Source: Corynebacterium jeikeium
GTDB taxonomy: Bacteria; Actinomycetota; Actinomycetes; Mycobacteriales; Mycobacteriaceae
Reading direction: 5' to 3'
Assembly (NCBI RefSeq): GCF_028609885.1
Contig: NZ_CP063195.1
Span: 1,984,001 to 2,048,000, forward strand
DNA: 64,000 nt
Every line of letters begins with the position of its first letter. Positions within the stretch are counted from its first letter, which is position 1. Made by a program: the position numbers and the translations under genes. This document shows positions 57,177-64,000 of this stretch, in pieces. The notes beneath the pieces were generated by a model. The model ran no database searches. It was given only the letters and a program-made list of their open reading frames with translations, and had not been told where the DNA came from.

Positions 57177-58512
57177 CCGTGCGACGGCGGAAACCTTCGC
57201 CGGCGCAGGCTTCGACGTGACCCTCATCGCGGAACCCTCCCCCACCCCAGTGTTGGCGTGGCTGGTGCGCTCACGGCGAATGGACGTGGGCGTGCAGATC
57301 ACCGCCTCGCACAATCCCGCGCAGGACAACGGCTACAAGCTGTACCTGGACGGCGGCTCTCAGCTGGTCTCCCCCGCCGACCGGCAGATCGAGGAGCACA
57401 TTGCCGCCCAGCCAACTGACGCGGCGAAGATCCCCCGCTCCGAGGCGAAGTCTGTAGACCTGTCCGTAGTCTCCGGCTATGTCACCGAGCTAAGTACCCT
57501 GGTGGCCACCGGCCGCCAATCCGAGCTGGCGCCGCGGCGGAAGCTGAAGATCCTCTACACCCCCATGCACGGCGTGGGCGGCAATGCCCTGGAGTGGGCC
57601 TTACGTGAGAACGGCTTCGGCAACGTGCACGCGGTGGCCTCGCAGCGCTGGCCGGACCCGACCTTCCCGACTGTGGACTTCCCCAACCCTGAGGAGCCGG
57701 GTGCCACCGACGCGCTGCTGGAAGAAGCCCGCGCCATCGATGCGGACCTGCTGATCGCCCTGGATCCGGATGCGGACCGCTGCATGCTGGGGCTTAAGCG
57801 CGCGGACGGCGATTATCACATGCTGCGCGGCGACGAGGCCGGCCCCTTGCTGGCGCGCCGGGTGTTGGCGGGCGTAGGGGCGTCCACAAAGAACAAGCAT
57901 GTAGTAGCGACAACGGTGGTCAGCTCGCAGCTGCTGGGGCGCATGGCGCGCGCCGAGGGCTGGGACTACGTGGAGACGCTGACTGGGTTTAAGAACCTGG
58001 CGCGCGCTGCCCAAGGGCGGCCCGGTGAGCTGGCCTTTGCCTACGAGGAGGCGATCGGCACCGCACCCGCGCCGCACATCGTAGCGGACAAGGACGGCAT
58101 TGCGACGGCACTGATCGCGGCGGCGTGGGCAGCCGAGGCAGACCTGGTCGCCGAGTTGGACGACATTGAGGCCACCTATGGAGTATTCAGAACCTCACAG
58201 GTGAGCGCCCGTTTCGACAGTGCCGAGCAAGCCCAAGAGTTGATCGCTCGCTGGACGGATAATCCGCCGGCTGAGCTCGCAGGTGCGGCCATGCAGGCCG
58301 GGCCGATCGAGGATTCCGCTGGCAACCGCACCGACGGCGTGCGACTGGTGGGCACTTCCGCGAATATGGGGCTGCGCGTAGTGGCCCGCGCGTCCGGCAC
58401 CGAGCCGAAGGCGAAGTTCTACCTGGAGGTCAGCGCGGAGCCAGGGACGGACCCACAGGCCGTGGGGGCGCTGCTAGAGCGGCTACAGGTCGATGTTTCG
58501 GGGGCCGTATAG
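57177..58512 (+). pseudogene. pmmB: Phosphohexomutase PmmB, 3' fragment
   Basis: Continues the frame broken at 53405: RATAETFAGAGFDVTLIAEPSPTPVLAW. It contains the catalytic Ser in QITASHNPAQDNGYKLYLDGG, the Mg site ALDPDADRCMLG, sugar-binding FAYEEAIG and phosphate-binding VVARASGTEPKAKFYLEV. All catalytic parts lie in this fragment. An internal GTG at 57217 could yield a product lacking the first ~80 residues, but that removes part of domain 1 and activity is unlikely. It overlaps upp by 30 bases at the 3' ends. Confidence 0.95.
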
Positions 58513-59121
58513 GCGGTCACCGGCATCGCCCAGGCCGGGCACGATGTACGCCTCCTTGTTCAGGCTCGGGTCAATAGTGGCGGTGTACAGCCGGCGCACC
58601 CCCACGTTGGCCTCCACCAGCGCATCCACACCCGGCTGCGCGGAAACCATGCACACGCAGGTGATGTCGTTGGCACCGCGCCCCTCAAGCAGGCGGATGG
58701 CGTGCAGCAATGAGCCACCGGTGGCGAGCATCGGGTCGACCAGGAACACCGGCTGGTCGCTGAGATCGTCCGGCAGTGCCTCCAGGTAGGGCACGGGCTC
58801 GTGGGTAGTTTCGTCGCGAGCCATGCCGATAAAGCCGACCTGAGCGTCGGGGATCATAGACAGCGCCGGGTCGATCATGCCTAGGCCTGCGCGGATGACG
58901 GGCACGATGATCGGCGGCTTTTCCAGTCGCGTGCCCGTAGTGGTGGCGACGGGAGTTTCCAGCTCAAAGTTCTCTACCGCCAGGTCCGAGGATGCCTCGT
59001 AGATCAGCATTGCCCCCAGGTCGGACAGGGCGGCACGGAACTGTGCGTTGTCGCTGTTCTTGTCGCGCATGATGCTGAGTCGGGAGGCGACGAGCGGATG
59101 ATTAACCACCTGAATTTCCAT
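58483..59121 (-). CDS. upp: Uracil phosphoribosyltransferase
   Basis: 212 residues. Salvages uracil to UMP with [23 protein letters not shown] at the N-terminus, PVIRAGLGM near residue 73, the PRPP loop [17 protein letters not shown] near 127 and the C-terminal [15 protein letters not shown] uracil-binding segment. It converges on pmmB, as in mycobacteria. Confidence 0.97.
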   Translation of the reverse strand: MEIQVVNHPLVASRLSIMRDKNSDNAQFRAALSDLGAMLIYEASSDLAVENFELETPVATTTGTRLEKPPIIVPVIRAGLGMIDPALSMIPDAQVGFIGMARDETTHEPVPYLEALPDDLSDQPVFLVDPMLATGGSLLHAIRLLEGRGANDITCVCMVSAQPGVDALVEANVGVRRLYTATIDPSLNKEAYIVPGLGDAGDRLYGPRNIDL

Positions 59122-59210
59122 AGTTCCCTACTCTAGTTGATCCGCAATTGAACCTTTTGGGCCACGGCAGAGTCTAAAGAAACTGAGAGTGTATTCGGGG
59201 GAGGGTTTTC

Positions 59211-59522
59211 ATGCTTTCAGGGGATGCGTTTGCAGCTGATTCGGAGCTGGTGGGGCGGCTGCGGGAGCGTACGCAGGACGTGAGTACGGCGCTGCAGGGT
59301 AAGATCGCACCACTGCACGGCGCCGTCGGTGTGGTGGCGCCGCCGGCGCTTAGAGACTTTCTACAGGCGCTGTCGACGGCGCGGGACGCCCACGATGGGT
59401 TGTTACGGGATGCGAAAGGCTACTTTAATGACGCCACGTTTGCCCTGGGTAGCGTTCACCGCGGACTAGACGAACACGAGGGCGAATACTCCCACACCTT
59501 CAGCGGGTTGAAGGAGGTCTGA
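59211..59522 (+). CDS. Small all-helical protein, ESX-substrate-like
   Basis: 103 residues with no signal peptide, membrane segment or Cys. Two long helices (about 5-33 and 46-70) and a third (about 75-95) are separated by a Gly/Ala/Pro-containing turn (HGAVGVVAPPALR). Size and pattern resemble EspC/ESAT-6-like proteins, but there is no W-x-G and no clear YxxxD/E secretion motif. GGGGGAGGG about 7 bases upstream marks the ATG. It is followed by one base and then the NlpC/P60 gene; AAGGAGG at its 3' end is that gene's ribosome-binding site. Family not known to me. Confidence 0.6.
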   Translation: MLSGDAFAADSELVGRLRERTQDVSTALQGKIAPLHGAVGVVAPPALRDFLQALSTARDAHDGLLRDAKGYFNDATFALGSVHRGLDEHEGEYSHTFSGLKEV

Positions 59523-59523
59523 A

Positions 59524-60444
59524 GTGCTGGACATAGCAAGCCTCGTGGCCCCACTGGCCGCGGTGATTCCCTCGCCTTTTAGCCCAGGGCTTAGCGCCAG
59601 CGTTTCCGGGGTAAAAGGCCTGGAAAAACTGGGAGACTTGGCGGCCTCCGCCCTGCAGGGGCGGGCAGGTGACAACGTCCACGGCTCCCTGGACTCGGTG
59701 TCCAAGGTCGTTTCCCAGGCATTAGGTGCGGGCGGTGCATTGGACAAGCTTGCCGGACAGGCAGCCCAGGCCGTAGAGCGGGCTATTGGGGACCTGGGCA
59801 GTGTCTTCGACGACTGCGTGCGGGAGGTCGGCCACGCAGTGGCTACCAGCGGTGTTGCTGGCCCACTGGGAATGGTGAATGGTCTCGGCGCGGCGATGCC
59901 GGTGGTGCTGCGACACATTGGGCGGGCGGAAGATCGCATGCACAAACTAGAGGAAGAGCTGCGAGGGCTAACTCTGGATGTTCACCAGGTGAAGAAGGAC
60001 CAGATTCCCGAGCGGCTGCCTGTCCGTAACCCGGATACGGCAGAGGTTGCGGCGCCGGCGTCACAAGATAGCCACAGCGCGCCGGGCGCACCAACGGAAC
60101 AAGCGCGGAAAGCGGTAGCCGCGGCGAAGACAGCCCTGGGCACCCCGTATCAGTGGGGTGGGACGGTGCCAGGCAAGGGGCTGGACTGCAGTGGCCTGGT
60201 GCAATGGGCCTACCAGCAGGCTGGGGTGGATCTGCCGCGGACGGCAAGCGCGCAGGCAGTCGGGCCACAGATTTCTCGCGCGGAGCTGCAAGCAGGCGAC
60301 TTGGCGGTGTGGGACGGGCACGTGGCGATGATCGTCGACGGCGGGAACATGATTGAGGCCGGTGATCCGGTGCAGATCAACCCCATCAGGCAAGACAATA
60401 TCGGAATGCCCTTCAAGGGTTTCTACCGGCCGACGGCGGCCTAA
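59524..60444 (+). CDS. NlpC/P60 cysteine peptidase-domain protein without signal peptide
   Basis: 306 residues from GTG 59524. The N-terminal half (1-165) is helical and Ala/Gly/Val-rich, followed by a coiled-coil-like piece (EDRMHKLEEELRGLTLDVHQVKKDQ) and a Pro/Ser-rich linker. The C-terminal NlpC/P60 domain (about 195-300) has the catalytic Cys222 in GLDCSGLVQWAYQQAGV and His266 in WDGHVAMIVDGGNMIEAG. Such domains cut peptidoglycan stem peptides. No Sec, Tat or lipoprotein signal is visible, so export would need another route. Translationally coupled to the helical protein upstream. Confidence 0.85.
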   Translation: MLDIASLVAPLAAVIPSPFSPGLSASVSGVKGLEKLGDLAASALQGRAGDNVHGSLDSVSKVVSQALGAGGALDKLAGQAAQAVERAIGDLGSVFDDCVREVGHAVATSGVAGPLGMVNGLGAAMPVVLRHIGRAEDRMHKLEEELRGLTLDVHQVKKDQIPERLPVRNPDTAEVAAPASQDSHSAPGAPTEQARKAVAAAKTALGTPYQWGGTVPGKGLDCSGLVQWAYQQAGVDLPRTASAQAVGPQISRAELQAGDLAVWDGHVAMIVDGGNMIEAGDPVQINPIRQDNIGMPFKGFYRPTAA

Positions 60445-60476
60445 GTAAACAGGCAAAGGACTTAGAGGAGAAAAAC

Positions 60477-60647
60477 ATGCCACTCATCAACGGACGATCC
60501 CACGGCAGCGGGTTGGCTCGCATCGTGAGCACTCCTCCACCTCGGGAGTATCTGGCTGCGCAGTTCCTGGGCGAAATGCCGGAAACCGTGCCCGCGGTAC
60601 TGACGGCGGAGCTGCGCAACCGGCGGGCCGACCAGACGCAGGACTAA
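60477..60647 (+). CDS. 56-residue conserved-looking small protein
   Basis: ATG 60477 with AGAGGAG (60463-60469) about 7 bases upstream; TAA at 60645-60647. It begins MPLINGRSHGSGLARIVS and ends RNRRADQTQD. Net charge is near neutral with an Arg-rich C-terminal helix; no membrane segment or Cys. It follows the NlpC/P60 gene by 32 bases in the same direction, and the strong ribosome-binding site makes it a likely third member of that operon. Function unknown. Confidence 0.6.
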   Translation: MPLINGRSHGSGLARIVSTPPPREYLAAQFLGEMPETVPAVLTAELRNRRADQTQD

Positions 60648-60687
60648 ACACCGACGTAACCAGACCGACCTAGTAGAATGCCTAGCC

Positions 60688-61950
60688 ATGGCAGCAGATA
60701 ATGGCTTGAGGACATTCGGCAACGGCATCGTCGCCGTGGAGTTAGAGATCACCAGCGGCACCTGGTACACCCTGTGGGCCCCGAACTGGCTGGTCAAGGG
60801 TGAGCGCTGGCAGGGCTTCCTGGGCGATGACGACGATCTTTTCGTCTTCGACTCCCCCGCCAAGCTCCTGGCTTTCCTCGAGGACGGCGGCCGCAACGAA
60901 CTGGCCGAGCACCCCAAGTGGGCGCAGTTCAAGTCCGACTTGGTCACCAATGTGGTGCCCACCCGCACCGGCAAAATCAGCCTGGTCGAGGTGCCTCGCA
61001 AGCTGGCTCAGCGCCCGGGCTATGAATCCACCTCCGCGGTCGCCCGCGGTTTCGATCTGCTGCGCTCCATGGGCAATGTCCTGGGGCTGAAGAGCGTGAA
61101 CAACTGGTTCCACTCCTACTCCATCCTGGATAACGTGCGCCGCGGGCCGGACCACTACCAGTCGCAGAACGGCCTGGAAGAGTGGTCGGGGGTTGGCCGC
61201 ACCGTGCTGGATCGGTGGAAGGGCATGCTCGATGACGTCGAAGTGTACCTGACCGAGCCTGAGGTCGACGAAGCGAAGGTGGAGGACGCGCAGAAGCGCA
61301 TCGACGAGGCTCAGGAGGCCCGCGAGAAGCGCCAGAAGGAAAAGGAAGCCGAGGCGGCGGCTGCGGCCACGGCCACCGAGGGCAAGGACGTCGATCCTTA
61401 TGACAAGACCATCTGGGCCGACGCCGGCATCGATCCGATCCGTATCAGCCTGAACGGCCAGTACGTCTACACTCTGCGCTGCTACGTCGGCGACAAGCCG
61501 CGCTTCCTCGGCCGCCACGGGGAGATCAACACCTTCCCGAACTCTCGTGCCCTCGTGCGCTGGATTATTGACGCCCACGATCACGACCTCGAAGAGTTGG
61601 ATACTTGGGGCGACCTAGTCAGCGCCGCCAACGCCGGCGAGCTGGAGGTCACGGTGCACGACTCGAACCAGTACTCCTTCGCTGGCCTGCACGACGACAT
61701 TTCGGAATCCCTTGACGCGGTGGATACCGACCAGCTGGGTCGCGCCTACGAGCTGCTGGCGGACGCCGCGGACTGGGCGGGCGACGACGGCGTGAACAAG
61801 ATCCTGCTGAGCTACCCGAAGCTGCAGAACTACCTGGCTTACATGCTGGGTTCCCCGTCGGACGCACAGCCATCCGCCCCCTTCGACGAGGAGGCAAAGG
61901 GCTGGAAGGCACTGGAGGAAGGCCTGATTAAGCGCTTTACGCGCTTTTAG
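60688..61950 (+). CDS. Conserved hypothetical protein with duplicated-looking halves
   Basis: 420 residues, no signal peptide or membrane segment. Two related-looking parts flank an Ala/Glu/Lys-rich coiled coil (about 192-232: EDAQKRIDEAQEAREKRQKEKEAEAAAA). The N-terminal part has TWYTLWAPNWLVKGERWQGFLGDDDDLFVFDSPAKLLAFLE; the C-terminal part has YVYTLRCYVGDKPRFLGRHGEINTFPNSRALVRWIID. Each reads as a beta-rich unit followed by a line-up of F/L and Asp, which suggests internal duplication. I do not assign a function. It follows the three-gene set by 40 bases and converges on the next gene with a 4-base overlap. Confidence 0.7.
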   Translation: MAADNGLRTFGNGIVAVELEITSGTWYTLWAPNWLVKGERWQGFLGDDDDLFVFDSPAKLLAFLEDGGRNELAEHPKWAQFKSDLVTNVVPTRTGKISLVEVPRKLAQRPGYESTSAVARGFDLLRSMGNVLGLKSVNNWFHSYSILDNVRRGPDHYQSQNGLEEWSGVGRTVLDRWKGMLDDVEVYLTEPEVDEAKVEDAQKRIDEAQEAREKRQKEKEAEAAAAATATEGKDVDPYDKTIWADAGIDPIRISLNGQYVYTLRCYVGDKPRFLGRHGEINTFPNSRALVRWIIDAHDHDLEELDTWGDLVSAANAGELEVTVHDSNQYSFAGLHDDISESLDAVDTDQLGRAYELLADAADWAGDDGVNKILLSYPKLQNYLAYMLGSPSDAQPSAPFDEEAKGWKALEEGLIKRFTRF

Positions 61951-62588
61951 AAATTAGATGGCTGGCCCGGCCAGCCCCAGGGCATCTTCGCCTGGCTGTT
62001 GTATTTGAAAAGCGCAAATACACCAAGAGAGACGGCCGCCAACGAAAGGGCGATTGCAAAATAAACGCCGATTTCTGCACTCCCTCGGAACACCTCCTCG
62101 AAAACCAGGCCTTCTTCCCGCAGTCGAGCGCCCTCTTCCCTCTCCATGGCCTTCAATGCTCGCTGGATCTTCATGATCGACCAGATCGCCCAGCCTAGAA
62201 CCACCAGACCCGCGCCAATAAACATGGAAAAGGCCACACGCGGCTTCACCGCCTGCCACAACATGACGGCACCCACAATCAGGAGCGACAGGGCTGTGAC
62301 ATTGGCTGGTACGCCGACCCCGGCACTGCTGAACTTCGAATCAACAACGTCAGCACCCTCCGGAGCGCCTGTGACGACAACCCTGCCCCAGCCGTTCACA
62401 TTCAGCCTCATAATTCCTTCATCGTAGTTAAACCTCAGCTCCGTCCATCCGAGAAAGCTCACCGTGAACATAAGCAGGGCTAAAGCTGTAGCGCCGCCGG
62501 AGACGAGCAGCATCCATGTGCCGGGGCGGGAGCCGTATCCAAACTGAGGGTTTCCACCCATCGCGCCGTAGGGATTGGGGTTATTCAT
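61947..62588 (-). CDS. Four-pass membrane protein, NPNPYG type (short paralogue)
   Basis: 213 residues. Starts MNNPNPYGAMGGNPQFGYG, then membrane segments near 28-48, 98-112, 118-138 and 172-192. An outside loop contains VNGWGRVVV. The other outside loop is charged and helical (LKAMEREEGARLREEG). It shares the NPNPYG start, the NGWG motif, segment order and PRVA(F/V)x(M/L)xIGAG-like third segment with 62683-63522. It probably arose by tandem duplication. Function unknown. Confidence 0.75.
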   Translation of the reverse strand: MNNPNPYGAMGGNPQFGYGSRPGTWMLLVSGGATALALLMFTVSFLGWTELRFNYDEGIMRLNVNGWGRVVVTGAPEGADVVDSKFSSAGVGVPANVTALSLLIVGAVMLWQAVKPRVAFSMFIGAGLVVLGWAIWSIMKIQRALKAMEREEGARLREEGLVFEEVFRGSAEIGVYFAIALSLAAVSLGVFALFKYNSQAKMPWGWPGQPSNF

Positions 62589-62630
62589 GGATCAATCACT
62601 TCCGGTCATTCAAGGGCAGCTACTAACAAA

Positions 62631-62662
62631 AGAGCTCGTCTGGACTTACCATGACGAGCTCT
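62631..62662 (-). terminator. Intrinsic terminator of the NPNPYG long paralogue
   Basis: A perfect 10-bp stem (62631-62640 with 62653-62662) and 12-base loop. Read on the minus strand it is followed by TTTTGTTAG. It begins 20 bases after the stop codon at 62683 and before the start of the short paralogue at 62588, so the two paralogues are probably transcribed separately. Confidence 0.75.
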
Positions 62663-62682
62663 CTTGCGATGTAGAAAGGTTC

Positions 62683-63522
62683 TTACTGCCCCGGCTGGTT
62701 AAACGGGTTCTGGTTACCTGGCTGGCCAAACTGCGGCTGTTGGTTCGGCTGGTTCGGCTGGCCGAACTGGCCCTGCGGGTTACCCGGCTGGCCGAACTGG
62801 TTCGGCTGGTTGTTCCCCGGAACGTTCAGTTGCGGGCCGAACTTCACGATCGCCAGCACGCCGAGCACAATGATTGCCAAGGCAACGATGATGGCCAGGA
62901 AGACCGCGAACTTCGGACCACCGTCTAGGGAAATATCAGAGGCAAACCCGTAATCACTGTTGGTGGACTGAACGGCGTCCAGCTCGTCCTTTGCTTCCTT
63001 GTAGGGGCCGTTGAAATCAACGATTGTCCAGATGGCCCAGATCAGATGCACCGCACCACCGGCGATGCCGAGGTAGACCGCCACGCGCGGCTGGATCTTC
63101 AGCCACAACATAACCGCCGCGGCGATCAGCAAGCCCAAGGTCAAGAGCATGAAGAGCACGCCCAGGCCGGTGTTACCGAAATCCTCGGCGAAATCCTTCT
63201 TGTCGGCATTGTCACTCACCGAGAGCATGCCCCAGCCGTTCACGCCAGCGGTGTACTCATCTCCACTAATTTTAGTCGTGACGCCGACCCACTTGAAGAA
63301 GCTGAAGAGCAAGACCAGCAGCGCTCCGATGCCCGCCACACCCGCGGCCAGCTGGTTCCACGCGAGCGACTGCAGCCCCTGCTTCACAGCCGGACCGGGC
63401 TGCCCCGGCTGCCCCGGCTGGCCGAACTGGCTCTGCGGCTGCGGTTGATTCGGCTGCTGCGAATACGGATTCTGGCCACCGGGGTTCGGTCCCGGTTGGC
63501 CGTAGGGGTTCGGATTACTCAT
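62683..63522 (-). CDS. Four-pass membrane protein, NPNPYG type (long paralogue with Gln/Pro/Asn repeats)
   Basis: 279 residues. An N-terminal low-complexity part (NPNPYGQPGPNPGGQNPY..., then Gly-Gln-Pro repeats) precedes membrane segments near 57-77, 117-137, 143-162 and 205-227. The outside loop again has VNGWGMLSV. A C-terminal tail of about 45 residues consists of FGQPG/NQPNQ repeats encoded by 9-bp-like units (CTGGTTCGG and CTGGCCGAA on the plus strand). Both tails are expected on the cytoplasmic side. The longer Q/P/N-rich ends are absent from the shorter paralogue. Confidence 0.75.
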   Translation of the reverse strand: MSNPNPYGQPGPNPGGQNPYSQQPNQPQPQSQFGQPGQPGQPGPAVKQGLQSLAWNQLAAGVAGIGALLVLLFSFFKWVGVTTKISGDEYTAGVNGWGMLSVSDNADKKDFAEDFGNTGLGVLFMLLTLGLLIAAAVMLWLKIQPRVAVYLGIAGGAVHLIWAIWTIVDFNGPYKEAKDELDAVQSTNSDYGFASDISLDGGPKFAVFLAIIVALAIIVLGVLAIVKFGPQLNVPGNNQPNQFGQPGNPQGQFGQPNQPNQQPQFGQPGNQNPFNQPGQ

Positions 63523-63626
63523 AACGAATACTCTCCATCTTTTCAGCGAATTTTTCTACGAATAATTCCTGTATAGGATTCGCCTAATTATTACAGCTTG
63601 TTACTGATTCGGCGACCGGAATGGCA

Positions 63627-64000
63627 TTATCGGTCAACTACGAAGAATTGGTCGAACTTCACGGTGCTGGCTACCTCGCCGTGTTCGTAGACCTTTAGGT
63701 CTTTCTGGTTGATTTCAATATTCGTACCGCCACCAACTGGCACCCGGTAACTTCCGCTGCTCGGATCTGCGTAGGACATGTCCACGTCCTTCTCAATCGA
63801 GTGCCCGCCAACATAGCTTCGGTAGTAGTAATCGCCGTACTCCCCGACCTTGCACACCACGACGTAATCGCCGTCGCCATAGGCGGCGTACAGCCACTGG
63901 TCGTCGGCGTTGCAGTGCGCGGGGCTGCCCTCCCAGCCGTAGCTGCTCAGCCTATATTCTGAGCCAGCAGCGTCGCGGCTTTGCGGTCGCTCCGGGGTTG
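63627..64000 (-). CDS. Hypothetical protein, 5' end outside window
   Basis: The frame is open from the window edge to a stop at 63627-63629; 124 codons are visible. It reads SEYRLSSYGWEGSPAHCNADDQWLYAAYGDGDYVVVCKV, then YYYRSYVGGHSIEKDVDM and ends FFVVDR. Two Cys (HCNADD and VVCKV) may form a disulfide, and the composition (Tyr, Gly, Asp, Ser) suggests an extracellular beta-rich domain. A start at GTG 63860 would cut through the domain, so the true start is probably beyond 64000. Family not recognised. Confidence 0.6.
   Translation of the reverse strand, partial: TPERPQSRDAAGSEYRLSSYGWEGSPAHCNADDQWLYAAYGDGDYVVVCKVGEYGDYYYRSYVGGHSIEKDVDMSYADPSSGSYRVPVGGGTNIEINQKDLKVYEHGEVASTVKFDQFFVVDR

Overview
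The window looks like a chromosomal segment of a high-GC actinobacterium, most likely a Corynebacterium of the lipophilic C. jeikeium / C. urealyticum kind. Marker genes are mtrA-mtrB-lpqB, whiB2, a DUF3499 gene, a short acyl-CoA carboxylase epsilon subunit, wbbL/rmlD, an LCP protein and a TIGR03089 gene. Their order matches, as I remember it, the Mycobacterium tuberculosis Rv3226c-Rv3309c backbone. No rRNA, tRNA or CRISPR array was seen. Species assignment is inference.

Layout. 1-6788: SRAP peptidase (cut by the edge), aroA-rsgA, a DUF6912-like gene, a HAD hydrolase, an Rv3235-family gene and secA1. 6909-14789 (minus): hpf with its terminator, then the run ahcY-tmk-mtrA-mtrB-lpqB-comF, which links methyl-cycle and nucleotide genes to the MtrAB cell-wall two-component system. 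14892-25489: envelope sugar metabolism. manA, pmmA and manC make GDP-mannose, rmlD and wbbL make the rhamnosyl linker of arabinogalactan, and an LCP protein probably attaches arabinogalactan to peptidoglycan; whiB2 lies among them. 25482-33455: accessory block with two paralogous ABC exporter modules in one operon, a DUF222/HNH protein with a clear promoter, an SDR-histidine kinase-response regulator operon and an AT-richer orphan gene. 33490-38832: purE-purK, a PH-domain gene, birA, and accD-accE-maf. 38829-43970: prpD-prpC without prpB, a membrane NERD protein and a Cj0069-family protein. 44122-49079: sseA, accBC, a small membrane protein and glpK.

Mobile DNA. An IS3-family element (IS150 type, 49298-50736) splits a DUF1707 membrane-protein gene. 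A 3,765-bp transposon (53406-57170) splits the phosphohexomutase gene pmmB. It carries an IS481-type transposase and the chloramphenicol exporter cmx, with a second IS3-family element nested inside. Both disrupted genes can be rebuilt in frame after removing the element and one target-site copy, so both insertions look recent. Around them is the conserved set M20 amidohydrolase, punA, pmmB and upp.

59211-64000: a tightly spaced three-gene set (helical ESX-like protein, NlpC/P60 protein without a signal peptide, 56-residue protein), a 420-residue protein of unknown function, two paralogous NPNPYG membrane proteins and a gene cut by the window edge. The three-gene set is the best candidate here for an undescribed system. 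A second theme is 9-bp-period tandem repeats at several loci.
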